This document shows, in pieces, positions 47,533 to 59,618 of a stretch of 64,000 nucleotides of DNA (positions within the stretch are counted from its first letter, which is position 1; every line of letters starts with the position of its first letter). Source of the stretch: Penicillium oxalicum (taxonomy: Eukaryota > Ascomycota > Eurotiomycetes > Eurotiales > Aspergillaceae); the NCBI RefSeq assembly GCF_001723175.1, contig NC_064652.1, positions 2,356,001-2,420,000 on the forward strand, given 5' to 3'. The notes under the pieces were generated by a model. The model saw only the letters and a list, made by a program, of their open reading frames with translations, had not been told where the DNA came from and ran no database searches. The translations under genes were made by a program, and so were the position numbers.

Positions 47533-48683
47533 CCGAGGTCGTTCATGATGCTCTTCGTGATTGCTCATTTCCGTCTGCGACAGTGCCCGCTGTGCTCCCG
47601 TCCCGGGTGCATGAAGCCTAGTGCGATCTTGACTTCGAACAAGCAGCGATGCGATGGGGGAAGGAGGCCCGCCAACAGCACGTCACACGCGAACAAGAAC
47701 GAAAAAGGGATAGGCCAGGGAAAGGGAAAAAAAAATCCACCCAAATCGCAACCGATCAAACATTACTCAGAGAAAAAAAAAAGATAAAAAAAATCAACAC
47801 GGAGTATTCTCGGGTGCTTGGGGGTCGAGCAGAGATGCCGCGAATTGTCCCAACGGCGCTTAATGTTGGGTCTCGGGGCATCAGATCAATACGGCAAGGT
47901 GCACGGCCGCATACAAACTATGGGAGAATCGTTACCCCCATACTGCTGCAGGACTGGACGATCAATGCCTCGTTCAATGACCGATCAGTCTTGCCGCGCA
48001 GTACACAGGAACTTCGCTCACACAAGTCAAAATATACATAGTAGAAATCAATTCAAAAGCCATTCACAATTGCATCTGCGAAAAGCCGGTGCTAGTAAAG
48101 GGGGGGCAAAACCGGAGGGAGCGGCTCCCTTACAAGTCTCGGAGTAAATGGCAATGCTCAACAGGAGAAGATCATTACCATTTATCAACCAGAGCCAAAG
48201 AAACAAGAAAAAGCCAGGAAAAAAAATGCGAAAAATAAAACACACGCACGAATATCTCCAGGCTCCAGCTCCGGAGAGAAGCCAACACAACACAAGGCTC
48301 GGATCTCGTCTCGGTGAGTTTGAGTTCGGTCCCAGTGTGCTTCCAGCTTGGGCTGGCTGGCTGCCGACTGGCTTCGGCTGTGTGGTAGGATTGGGCCACT
48401 TGAGTGAATAGGTGAATAGTGTCCTCTCTGAAAGATCCGCCCACCAGACAGACCAAGTAAGGGCGCTCCAGTCAAATGCAACTTCATGACCCAGGGCGGG
48501 TCTCCTGGGAAGCTGTACCGCGCGACGACCGGGGGACTGAGACTGAGCGGTCTCGACTGGATGGTCCAGGCAATTTTTCCGATTTCATGATCTCATCACG
48601 CCGCGGCTCAGGCGCATGCCCCAAAGATGCTAGTACAGGATCGCCGTAAACCGGGTCGCGTGTCTTGCAGCTCTCCACTCCTC

Positions 48684-48708
48684 TTTTTTTTTTTTTTTTT
48701 TTTTTTTT
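48684..48708 (+). repeat. T25 homopolymer
   Basis: 25 consecutive T within a T/C-rich patch in the gene-free stretch. There is no target-site duplication visible that would mark it as the poly-A tail of a retroposed copy. Confidence 0.85.
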
Positions 48709-50661
48709 GCTGTCCATTTTGCTTGTCTCCTTTTCGTTTCTTTTTTCTGAATGTGAAGGCTAGACAGGGGTTATATCTCTGATGGTATTCCGCATACTCT
48801 GTTCCATGCTTTGTTGGCTCTGCTTGAGTGGTTGGATCGATATCACGTCGAAGAGAAATATCCAATAGTTGAAATTGATGGAACCCGGCGCGACAATCAC
48901 AAGACCCAAGGTTTATCGGCTGCCGAAGGGAAATCCAATGAAAGAAAGTCTATCACCCATCCAAGCGCGAGACCTCCTCTCAGCTGGCATTGTTCCGTGG
49001 AACAAGAAGCCGCCCGGGTCGCGGATAAAGGGCGGAAAGAGAGCTAACCCGATGAACGCCGCACGGGGCAATTCTAGCGTAATCATTTCATAGGGGAAAA
49101 AAAAGTTGGTGATCCCAAAAGGCGCACTTTGCATCTTGTCCTGAACGATTCGTCAGTAAAGCATCTCCCACTAAATCCCGAGTCATCTGGGGAAGCGGTC
49201 AAAGTCACAATAGCCAGCAGATGCGAAAGGAGGCCTTCCCTCCGGAATCAGCGGGGCGAAGCAACTGCTCCCTGTGCATGAAACAAATCGCACGTTGTCA
49301 TCCTCGTTATCTGTGTCACCTTCTCAGCCGTGGGTCATTTCCCTGCCCACTCTTGTACCAAGACCCCCAAATTCTCTTCGTGTGCACATCATGTAATAGA
49401 ATAAATCAACTGCCGTCGTCGCATATGGGGGGGCCTCCTGAGAGCAGCCATACGCGCGGTTTGACCCGCTCGATTGGGCATTGGGCCCGGGATCGCTCTT
49501 GACCTATCGAGCCTTTCGGACCCTTGTCCGTGGCTGGAATTCCAGCCCCCGCTTGTTGCTCGAGGGCGACGGTGATGCGCAACCCAGTATGACGGCTGGT
49601 TAGCGGTCGTCATGGAGAGCATGCTTCATGCGCAGCAGAGGCTGATCTCACCGCATCTGGCGTCTAATTCGCTCAAAACGGCCACCCCGGTGACCAATCA
49701 CTGTGTGCCGGCGCCTAACCAGCCTGCCTAATCTGCAACGCATCGGATCCATGTTCCACTTCGAGCAAGTGGAATGGACGAGCCTCTGGCTCTACTCCAT
49801 CCAGATCCTTTGGATCCAAGTACAGCGATCGAATCAAAGACGTCTGTGCGTTCACTCGCAATCATTTTGACCGTCCAGTCCCTGCACGCCGCGCAGAAGC
49901 GCACCTGGCACCTGGCCCCCCGACTTGTGTGGAGGGGTAGAACTGCCAGGTGGTAGCTTTGCAATTCACAGCGGTCAAACTCGCGAGGTATGTCCCTGTG
50001 CGGTGCAGAAAGAAAGAATTCGAGAATTAGATAAATAATGTTTTTTTAATTTTTTTTTTTGTGTTTTTGAATTCTTGAAAAAAAACTTGTCCTTTTGGTA
50101 AAATGGAGATGATGGACAGAGCTGAGGTGAAGAGCAAGACGGACTGCCCAGAGTTCGGTTAGGACCACTGGCACCGCTGAACACCTGATGAATCTGGCGT
50201 GTTGGTCCACTTGCTCTACCAATGGACAGCTTCAACGTCGACGGAGCAATTTTCCGATCAGGAAGCTAGTCCATGATAGAATTGGAAGAGCTCATCTGTC
50301 ATCTTCTTAAAGGGCCCAGCTCTATACCCTCAGTTGTCGCACGGCGTCTAAGAGAATCATGGGCACTCCTGCTGCCGCCCATTACACACTGATGACAACT
50401 TAATGAGATGGCCAAATACAGTCTCGGATTTACGGGCCCAATAGAAGCATACGTGCAAAATCTTTGTGCGAAGACACTCCAGCCGAGTAGAATCACCCGA
50501 TAAACCTGAGTGAGCCGCACAAGGAAAATCGGGTCACGCAAAAGGGTATTTCAATGCCGCAACCGAGAAAAAGAAACATTCCAATGCGCCATCGATGTCC
50601 CCTTCGCTTCATTCACATATTCAAGGGTTTGTGCATGACTCGCAGAATCCCACCCAATCAA

Positions 50662-53600
50662 TTAGCCGTCTCGCGCTGCGTTTCGTCTCTTTGCATCCTC
50701 CAATGCCCGGCGCAGTCTCTCCTTGTGTTCTACTTCTGGATCAATCGACGCTCGACCCGTGGATGAGGGCGTTGAAGTCGAGCTCCGACCAGGCAGCGTC
50801 ACTGCAGGACGAAGTTCTAGGGGCAGCGCATCAATGGGGAGCTTGGATGGCGTGACTTTCCGAGTACTGGTTCCAGGGATTGGCGGCGTTGAAGATTCGA
50901 CGGGACTTTGTGCCGGATGAGGGGCAGGAGTCGGACTTGAAGCTCGGCTCGTAGCCTGAGGCGCACGCTCCGGATCTTCAAGCAGACGGTGAATGTTGGC
51001 TTCGAGCTCCTGTGAGCCGCTTTGAATGCTCTGCAGCTTCTTCTGTAGATCATCTTGCAGAATGCCATCTTCCTTTTTCTTTTCTAGCTCGAGTCGCTCG
51101 AAGACATCGGGATCCGAATTCGCATACTGCGCCTCGGCAACGGAGACATTGTAATCAGCGTCATTCAACGCGTCTTCAGCAACGGCCGAATTGCGCAAGA
51201 TTGCCTCCGAATCTTGGCGAAGTGAATCTGCAAAGGTCATCGCGGACTTCAGAACCCGCTCTATCTCCGATTTCGACAGGCTGGAGGCACGGACGTCAGA
51301 GGTGTTCAATCGGGCTGTTTTACTGGCAAGTTCGTCCAGCAGACTCTGGTTCAAACCCAAGCCGTGGAGAATCGCATCATCAAACGAATCCATGAGTCGG
51401 TTGACACGGTCATCCCGATCTTTGGCCGCTTCAAGAATGTTTCGCTTCTCCATTTGATCGAATTCCCCGTCCAGCTTGCGCAGTCCCGCCATATCGCCGA
51501 TGAACACAAGGGGCCGTCGCTCAGCTTTCTTACGACGCCGTTCGCAGTCCAGCGCAATCTCGAGCCTCTTCTGAAAACGAGTCTCAAGCTTGCGATGTAT
51601 CTCATTGATCAGCTTCATGGTCACGGACGGGCTACATTGTTTGGCTCTCGGACTCTGCCTCTTCTGATCACGGTCTAATTGGCCGAGCGCAGATTCGTAG
51701 GACTTACGAAGCGCCGCAATCTCGTTTTTCAAGCGCTGATCGAGAGGGTTGAAAACATTTTGTACGAAATTTTCAACCTCTTCACGTTCCTCATCCAGCT
51801 GGACACGTGCTTCACTTTGGCGGAAATCTTCCTCTAATGTATTGATGTCAGCGTAGCCAATGGCCTTTTCATTGAAGAGGTCATCAATATGAGCCTCCGA
51901 CTCCTCCTGTCGGATGGTTCGATCCTGATCGACTTTGATCCGGCGTTGCTTCATCGAGCTCTCCCATTGATCAATCTGCTCCTGGATAGATTCAAATCCA
52001 TCTGGGTACTTCTCGAGCTCTTTTCGAGCAGTCACATGCCAAGAGCTTTCTGATTGCTTGTCCAATGGAGTCAACACCATGGCTCGAAGATCCTCGAGCG
52101 GGTCGTCAGACCTCCGTCCTTGCTGGGCAGGCCCAGAAAGGAGCGGGGCTGAGTGGATGGGCTTGCTGTCTAAAGGTCGGTACGCGCTACTCCTGTCACG
52201 GATGAGTCCAAGAAACGTCTCACTGTGTTCGTCCTGTAATGGGGAGGTCGACAAGGCGCCAGGCAGCGATTGGAGGACAGATGGAGGAACACCTGACATG
52301 ACTCGTCCGCTGACAGCAGATGCCTGGCGAAGCTCAGAGTAAGCCTGATACGCCGGACGGTCAAATGTCAGGTTATCCGACCCGCGCTGTGGGCCTTCTT
52401 TGTATTGAAAGGGTGTGTAGATAGGGCGTGGAGGGTTTGTCGCAAGCGGCTCCATATTCTGCTTCGGACCACTCTCATCAATGGTTGATTTCCTCGAAGG
52501 ATTCTTTGTCTTTTGACTGATTGTTTCTCCATCCGACGAGAGGACCGCAAGATTGGGCGTCCACTGAGAGACACGGCGTGCTTGTTTACCAAGGATAGGC
52601 CTGCCACCCGCACTGTATTCACTAGCATTGTCGTCAAGATCCGGTGTATCTTCTGTGCGCGGTATAGTCGGAGAAGATGCCTCTTCTGTCTCAACGGGGA
52701 TCAAACCTGACTCAACAGCCGGTGTTCCAGCCTTGGAGGCTACCGACGAATGTCTGGACGCCAGATGAGGAAGATCTGACATCGGTTGCGTTGCCGGTGG
52801 ATCGTGCTCAATACTGTAAAGAATTTCGCGAAGCTTGGTCTCCTTGGCCGCAAACGCCGTGAAGATCTTGAAACGCTCCTCATCTGAATCCGCAACCGCC
52901 TCTTTCCGTAACATCGTTACATATCGCGCTAGTGAGGATCGAAACCAAGGATCTAGGTCTTCATAGGGGTCTGGTTCTCGAGGAGTGACGGTGCTTGGCC
53001 GAGCCACCTCACTCGGGCCCATTGCTTTATCATGGCTGGGAATAGGTCCTGGATCTTGAGAAGCTGTAAGACTATTATGTCGACCGGGACCTAGGACGAG
53101 GGAAGCCCTTTGATCGCTCTGCGAGAGATGACCTCCCTGCGTTGACTCGATTGGAGGTGACTGAGGCTGAATCCAGGTGTCGACGACTCCGTGCGCGCTA
53201 TCAGAACGACCTTCATACGAGGACACTCGGGAGCCAACACTGTCCATGCGAGTAGGAAACTCAGCTTGCGAGACCCCAGGCGCGCTTGCAGGGCTGACAG
53301 GCGAGATTGAGTCCGTTCTCTGCGGTCGAATCGCATGACTTCCCTCCCGGAGAGGGAGCTGTGCGGAATCTACTCCCGCAGGGATTGGTGTGCTTGCAGG
53401 TCCAGATATAAAAGTAGTGGCAAATCCAGTCGAGTAACCAGGCGGGGTGGAGACAAATTGTGGTGGTTGAGCATTGACTTGGTTTGGAGATTCATGTTGC
53501 GATTGAGCCGAATGGTCTCGCGTGGGAAACCACGGGCGGTCGTCAAAATCACCCGGTGTCGGTCCAAGATGCTCCCAATCCGATGGCGTACCAGGACCCA

Positions 53601-54381
53601 GCGCCGAAGCACTCGTCGAAGCAGCACCGGCATTTCCAAGACTGCTGCTACCCGAAGCATTGTCGGCAAAGCCGTATGACCCTTGTGTTGCCGCTGGTCC
53701 TACCCCTTGAGCAAGTAACGGTGGCCTCTCTGAATTCGCTGGAGGAGGCGGGGGATTTGGTTGGTATCCAGGTGGCTTCTTGGGAGGAGGGGGAGGGAGA
53801 GTCGGAACCGGGGAAACTGCATACGGCGAAGATAGATTTGGAGCTCCATATTCGCTATAAGGTGGTGGAGTAATCGGCGACACCAGTCCCGGCTGAGCGA
53901 CTGAGAATGCGTCCACTCCCAACGTTGGTGGTGGGCTGGAGACGCCGTGATGCGCGGGCGGGGGTGGGGGCTGTGGTTGTGTATAGATTTGAGGCGTCTC
54001 ATTGACGCTCGGCGGGCGAGGCTATGATGATCTCGGTCAGCGGACATCCCGTGGGCCTTGAGATTCAATCTTGAAAGCTCATGCACTGACTGGCAACGGC
54101 GGTGGAGCGTAGATTGGATGTATCTGCTGGTTGTTCTGCTGTTTGTATCGCACACCCCACGTCCGCGGATCTGCGCCGGGCCCCGCCAGCAACGGTGAGG
54201 TGGCCGCGTGCGTCGTCGACGTGGAAATGGGACCGTAGGTTGCTGGAGAATATGCGCCCGTCGCAGGCGGACGCGGTGGAGGTGTCGGTCCAGCTGCTTC
54301 TGACTGCTGCGCACCTGGACGTCGTGTGGGTATCCGCCATTCAGGCTGCGATGGAGGATCGGGCTGAGGTCGTCCGTACAT
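50662..54381 (-). CDS. large proline-rich / coiled-coil fungal protein, function unknown
   Basis: A 1216-aa protein from exons 54381-54091 and 54021-50662, with a 69-nt phase-0 intron (donor GTCAGT). The first 220 residues are extremely Pro-rich, with polyproline tracts (PPPPPP) and a PPxY-type motif (TPPPYSEYG) that could bind WW or SH3 domains. A disordered Ser/Pro region follows. The most protein-like block begins at DPWFRSSLARYVTMLRKEAV and resembles a short conserved helical domain. Long charged helices come next (EEDFRQSEARVQLDEEREEVENFV and on), predicted coiled coil. The end is basic (RLRRALEDAKRRNAARDG). This layout suggests a cytoskeletal, endocytic or polarity scaffold, but I do not recognise a named family. 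It is divergent from the SAP-SET gene across 1.3 kb. Confidence 0.82.
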
Positions 54382-55670
54382 TATGGCCAGGCATCACAGT
54401 GTCCCAAGGGACGGCGATCCGGGAACGAGGACAAAGAGGACGAAGGAGCAGAACAGACCGTGCAGGATTTAGCTCCATTCAAGGCACCAGACTTCCTGCT
54501 GGGGAAGCTCCGGCCAAGGTGATCGTGAGACTCACGTTGCAGTCGCAGAAATAAGGTGGGACGGACGTGGATTGCCCCACTGACCTCTCCTGAATGGGGA
54601 CATCGACTAGCGCGGACTCGATGTGTTTACTAGTCTGTATCTTTGTCTTCACTTGACATGCGATAGACCGTGAACATTAAGATTCGAGGGGAGAAAATAA
54701 AAGGAAAGAAAATAATGAAGAAAATTACGAACTACAATACAACATAAGGCGACATCATATCAACAAGAATTTAACTTGTTGCGTGTCCCTATAGTCGATC
54801 GTCACCGGAAACGTCGATCCTCGCCCTTCTTCCAACGGCCTGATAATACAACCCGATGATTGTCGTCTTCAGGCTTCTTCCTGGAAGTTCAAGCGTGTCA
54901 TCCTGAAGTGATGGTGAATTTGAAGCACAATAAAAGCGATCATTTGGTGGGAGTTGATTCCTCCGAGAGCCCCGTGAACTTCTTACCAGCTCAGTGAATC
55001 CCCGAGGTTGTGATCTTTCCCACATTGAAAGACGCGCGAAATATGACGCAGATACGTGGCAAGGAAGATAGTGCCTGGACTTGAGAAGCAGTAAGCAACA
55101 AAGACCATGAAAGGGGCGAGAGACCTGACTGTAACTGAGAGCAGACCATCGTGATCGGGGCATGCTGGTCCAACTTTATTTTTGTGGCTCTTCGTTTCAA
55201 GACTCGGGGCGGACTTCCACCGGCTTTTCTGTCTGACTCGGGACGTCTCTCCTTTGTTGCCCTTACTAGGAAATGTCGCACCAGGAAAGATGTCCCTGCC
55301 AAGGAGAGAAAAGTGTAAATAAAGAAGACTGAACACGGGCTCGTCCCTTGAGTCACAGGGATTCTTTGTCTGCGAGCGATCAAAAAGAAGTACCGCAGGC
55401 CACGACGTGGACTAAAACCTTTCACCTCTTCCTCGGTATGGAGAAGACACACACACTCTCTCTCTCCCTTCTCCTTTTGTTTGAATTCTTGTCTGCACGG
55501 GTGACAAAGGGCTTACAGAAAGTACCAACATTCTTATATATCAGCGTTACGTCTCGTGCTGTGGGCTGCACAATCCCACAACGTTTTGCATTCTTCGTTG
55601 GGCCTTTGCCACTTGCTTCAAGATCAAGTCCTCCGCAAGTTTGAATCCATTCTTGCTGCGAGGAGCCATC
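54382..55670. other. divergent promoter region between two large genes
   Basis: 1.3 kb between the start codons of the proline-rich protein and the SAP-SET protein. Contains a CA/CT-rich stretch around 55447-55475. No coding sequence is supported. Confidence 0.5.
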
Positions 55671-58581
55671 ATGCCGCCTGCCAGCTTCAATGACGATCGG
55701 AGTGTGGATCGAATATCGATGATTTCATCGGATGATGAAATTTCCGTTTCGAGTCGTCGGATCTATAAGGAGGCCCGCGGTGGGTGTGATTGCTCCTTCT
55801 GACTGGCCACCACGTCCGGACATTTTTGACGAGGTGCTCCTCAGAAAGCCCATGACCACCGAGAGAGCTCACGACGCTTATATGGCATGGTTCCTTCCCG
55901 ACCAGGAACTAGGTCAGGTTTGGAGGCAATGGGACGCAAAAGGCCAGCGTCCATTTCCACGGCCCCCCGATAAAGACGTCGATCTGCACGTTCTGGCCCA
56001 CAATGTTTACGAGCACCTGATGAGCGATCCTCTGCTGCCTGCGGCCGTGGAAAGGAGCGCGCAAAATTTGGCCGAGCAAGGTCTTGATCGGCTTTATGAT
56101 CTCTCTCCAAACATGCAGCAGACAAAAAACGCGGCGATTCAGTCTGGCAATCTCGGGTACTTGGATCTTCTCAACCTGAAGCAGCTGCAATCACAATGCA
56201 AGAAATTAGGTCTGGACTTCTCCGGAAAAGCAGCTGAGCTTCGAGCGCGGATTACTGCTGCCACTATGGATGACTGGTCGGGGATGCTGGTGCAAAGCGA
56301 CCTTTCTCACTGGGGCATTCTACGAGAAAGGAAATTTGATTTGGAACCCTGGAAAAAACCAAAGGCAACAGCGCTGGAGATGTACACCGTCGCCATTCAG
56401 ATCAGCCCATACAACCCCACATATTGGGTCAGTCGTGCATACTGCCATTATCTGATGGGCTTTTTTGATCTCGCTATTGGTGATGCATACCGAGCGGGGG
56501 TCCTTTGCGATGTGTTAGAGCAATCCTCGGAGCGTAATCGGCGACCGGGATTCTATGCACGAATCTGGGAGGCAATTGAGGCTCACTTGATGGCTGTCCC
56601 TCGCGATACGCAGAGAGACCTCAAGCCTGAGGTTGTTCGCATGAGAAAGGCAAATGGCATCAACGCCTTCGTTCCAACACTTCAAACAGCTCTGCACAGT
56701 ATCATCAGCTTGAGCCTTGCAGGTCTAAATGCGTGGCACGACTACGGTGATCATATGAAGATTCTTGACCGAAGACTGGGCATGCCAGACCGCGATGTAC
56801 GCGTGCCGCAACTTCGCACAAAACTCGGCAGGAAAGCTTCCAAGTTCCATCAAAATCAGACCCAGTCGGCAAAAGAGCACTTCTTTCATGAGAAGAGTGC
56901 GGGCGAAGTCCCTGCGAATCGGCCATATCCTTTCGAAAAGCAAGATGTCAACCGGACGTCGCCGACGTTTCTCCAAAAGATCAACCAAAGTCTGTTTGGC
57001 GAAGGAAGCTCATCAAATGAGAAGAGGAAGCCATTGTGTCGAGTCGATAAATCCGACCAAAGCCAGGAGATTGCAGTATTTGCTAGTGGGAAGGTCCCGA
57101 AAGACCATGTCATTTTTATCGAAGAGCCAACGATACGGGGCCATCTTCCTCCACGACGCTTGTTCCAAGACTTCTCCGGCAAAGCCATCGATCAGCACCG
57201 ATGCGAAAATTGCATGAAAGAAATAAAGGTCCCCCAGCACTGGGAGAAAGAGTTCACAGAAAAAAAATGCCCCTGCGCTGACAGATGGCTCCGTCATCCT
57301 GACTCACCCGGTCGGTTATTTTGTAAGCCGAGCCTGCAATCAAAAAGCGACAAAGGGTGCCTGGAGATTGCTCGTCAGGTACACCACTTCAGTTCCTGTG
57401 GTAGAGACTGGACCTGGCTTTACGACGCGATGAGACCAGTTGCCACTAAATGGGAGGACCAGGAGTATTTCTCTCACACCAACGGGGCTCATGGGACACT
57501 TCTCATGCTCCTTCTACGAAACGTCTTCGAGATTGCACTCCACCGCCGCAGTGAAGAGCCAGAAGAAGACATGCGACTTAACCCTCATGAAATCGATGAG
57601 CTTCTAGTCCTGGACAGTTCGAGTGAGTCATGGCGGAACAGTTGGTTTCCTTTCAGCATGGCCGCAAATATCAGGGTGCCTTTCGATATTCTGGAGACCC
57701 TTGGCGTAGACATCTTTCAACGATCGGAATTTGACACATGGGTCATCCAACTCATCTTGAGAAAGCTTCTGGTCAACGCCGTGCCCTGGGATTCACGCCG
57801 CCAAGGCGACGTGTCGGACCGATTCGCGCATGATCAAGACAAAAAGGTCTACGCTCCCAAGGCGCAGTTCAAACTCATGCTACAGGAAAAACCGGTAACG
57901 AATCTCGATCCATCTCTGGAAAACTTGTATCTTTTTCCCGGGCTGAGTATGTTTAACCATTCATGTGACAATTCGCACAATGCCGATTGGGGCTATGACA
58001 ATGTCATCCCAAATCGGGTTGTTATATGGGCAACGAAGCCTATTGCCCCAGGCGAAGAAATCCGAATCCGCTATCGAAGCCACGCCATCAAGTCTCGCGT
58101 CTGTGCGATGAGACTGTTCGGTGGGGAATGTCGATGTCCTCGGTGCTTGAAAGACTCGCAGCTCTCAGAGAGTCCAGACCCAGGCGACTTGGCTAGCCAG
58201 GAAGATTCACTCGATGAGGAGACCTCCGCCGTGAACACTGTACAATCGCGAGACGAGTCCTGGCGGGCAAGCGATCTCTCCGAGAGTGCATCCGATGATC
58301 TTTCCTACTCCAACCCAAGTAATGTCATTGATTTGACCGAGTCTCATCTGCCCGGACAAACCAGTGATCACGCCGTTGTTGGAGATGGGAAAGTTGTCTT
58401 TTACCGCGAGCTCACCAGTCCAATTCCCATGAGTCCCCGACTACGCAAAAGGAAGGCCAAGGAGCCGGATGAGCCTTGTTACAGAGCAAAAATAATCACC
58501 GACGTCAATGGCCGCAGATTGAAAGCCCAACAGACCCAGTGGATCGCGCAAAATGGGCCCGCCAGTACCGAGAAGAATTAA
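55671..58581 (+). CDS. SAP-SET domain protein (SMYD-like methyltransferase family)
   Basis: Probable protein-lysine methyltransferase. I start it at the ATG at 55671, giving an acidic leader ISMISSDDEISVSS. A 61-nt intron (55784-55844; donor GTGTGA, CTGAC branch, CTCAG acceptor) joins it to the main exon. Near residues 143-175 a SAP motif is seen (LKQLQSQCKKLGLDFSGKAA), which usually binds DNA. A TPR-like region follows (SPYNPTYWVSRAYCHYLMG). A cysteine-rich part (CENC, CPC, CGRDW) at about 490-555 resembles a degenerate MYND insert. The SET C-terminal half has LSMFNHSCDNS near residue 742, GEEIRIRYRS, and the post-SET CRCPRC. The stop at 58579-58581 looks premature. From about 58530 another frame carries RAKWARQYREELRDMAEGKE on to 58665-58667, as though one base were missing beside the CCC or AAA runs near 58521-58528. 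Substrate unknown. Confidence 0.87.
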
Positions 58582-59618
58582 GAGATATGGCGGAGGGGAA
58601 AGAAGTGAGGGTACAGGGTCTAAAGAAGACAGTTGTGAAGAACTGGGACAGCAAGGTGCCGAAGTAGAGACTGCCAAACATTTTGATTTATTCGTAGTAG
58701 TTGTTTTTCCCTTTTATGCGACTTTGCTAATTTCATTTGTTGATATGATTGACCCCTGGCTCTTATGTGTAAATTTGGATGACGATCTCTAGCTCAAGTT
58801 CCGTATTCGCGAACCTCCCGAGGATTTGAGCACTCTCGCTGAGACGGTGATTCTCCTTGTGGGCCGAGGCAAATGTCTGAGGAGTGCAATTCACTCAATG
58901 CTTGAAATGTCATCTCATTTGACTTCATAAAATTCTTCCATATTCCAGGCGGAATTTCAGTGGCAGCCTAGCTTCTTAATCCTTCTTTGGTTCCTAGAAT
59001 GAGCTAAGACTGACTGCATTGGCGCCAACACAGGGTAGGGGCATTCGCTATCAAGTCAGTGAATGCCCTGTTCGCCAAAACAAAAAAAGAAATTCAGGCA
59101 AGCGAAGAACCGATGATTCGAAGTGAATGAAGAGTATCGAGAAAGCTCATTACCGTTGTCATTTGTATTATGAGCCACTTTTTTTGCGTTTAGCAGGAAC
59201 TGAAAGCACGGGCGGGATTCAAGCCAATCGGCCATACTGCTTAAAGCCGAGTCATGTCATCCTCGGCATCGACGAATCAGTCAGTGCAAGGCTGGGGGTA
59301 TCTGAAGAGCTTAGCTTCGCTTCCAATGATAGGTATGCATCATTGGTGCATCGCAACGAGTCCCATTACCAGGATTAATAATTATGACCATGGCCTGGTG
59401 CCAGATTGGAAACCTGTTTACATCCTTTCCCCGCAGATCGAGTGCAGTGGCCGATGGGTCTTTGTTCTCGATCTATAAAGGCCACACTGTTCTCCGGACA
59501 CACCGTGTACTCCTCCTGTTGTCTTTATACTCCCTAGAAGGGCTCATATCTGGATAGGCAACACCTATCATATAGCTTGAACGCTTGTCAGATCAATTGC
59601 ATTCGCTACTTCTTGACA
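58582..59618. other. intergenic; probable frameshifted tail of the SET gene at left, AKR promoter at right
   Basis: 58582-58667 is best read as the continuation of the SAP-SET protein in the alternative frame. The rest holds no supported gene and is presumably the aldo/keto reductase promoter. Confidence 0.55.

Larger units (their letters stand above)
47136..50661. other. 3.5-kb gene-free stretch
   Basis: The left end is the promoter of the SWIM-protein gene and the right end the 3' flank of a long minus-strand gene. Contains a GAT/GGT microsatellite at 47491-47532 and a T25 run at 48684-48708. Frames are short and overlapping; no tRNA, transposase or LTR was found. Confidence 0.5.

Noticed and set aside
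59216..59228. possible Pol III B box (GGATTCAAGCC)
   Set aside because: The complement does not match GGTTCRANNCC and no cloverleaf folds around it.
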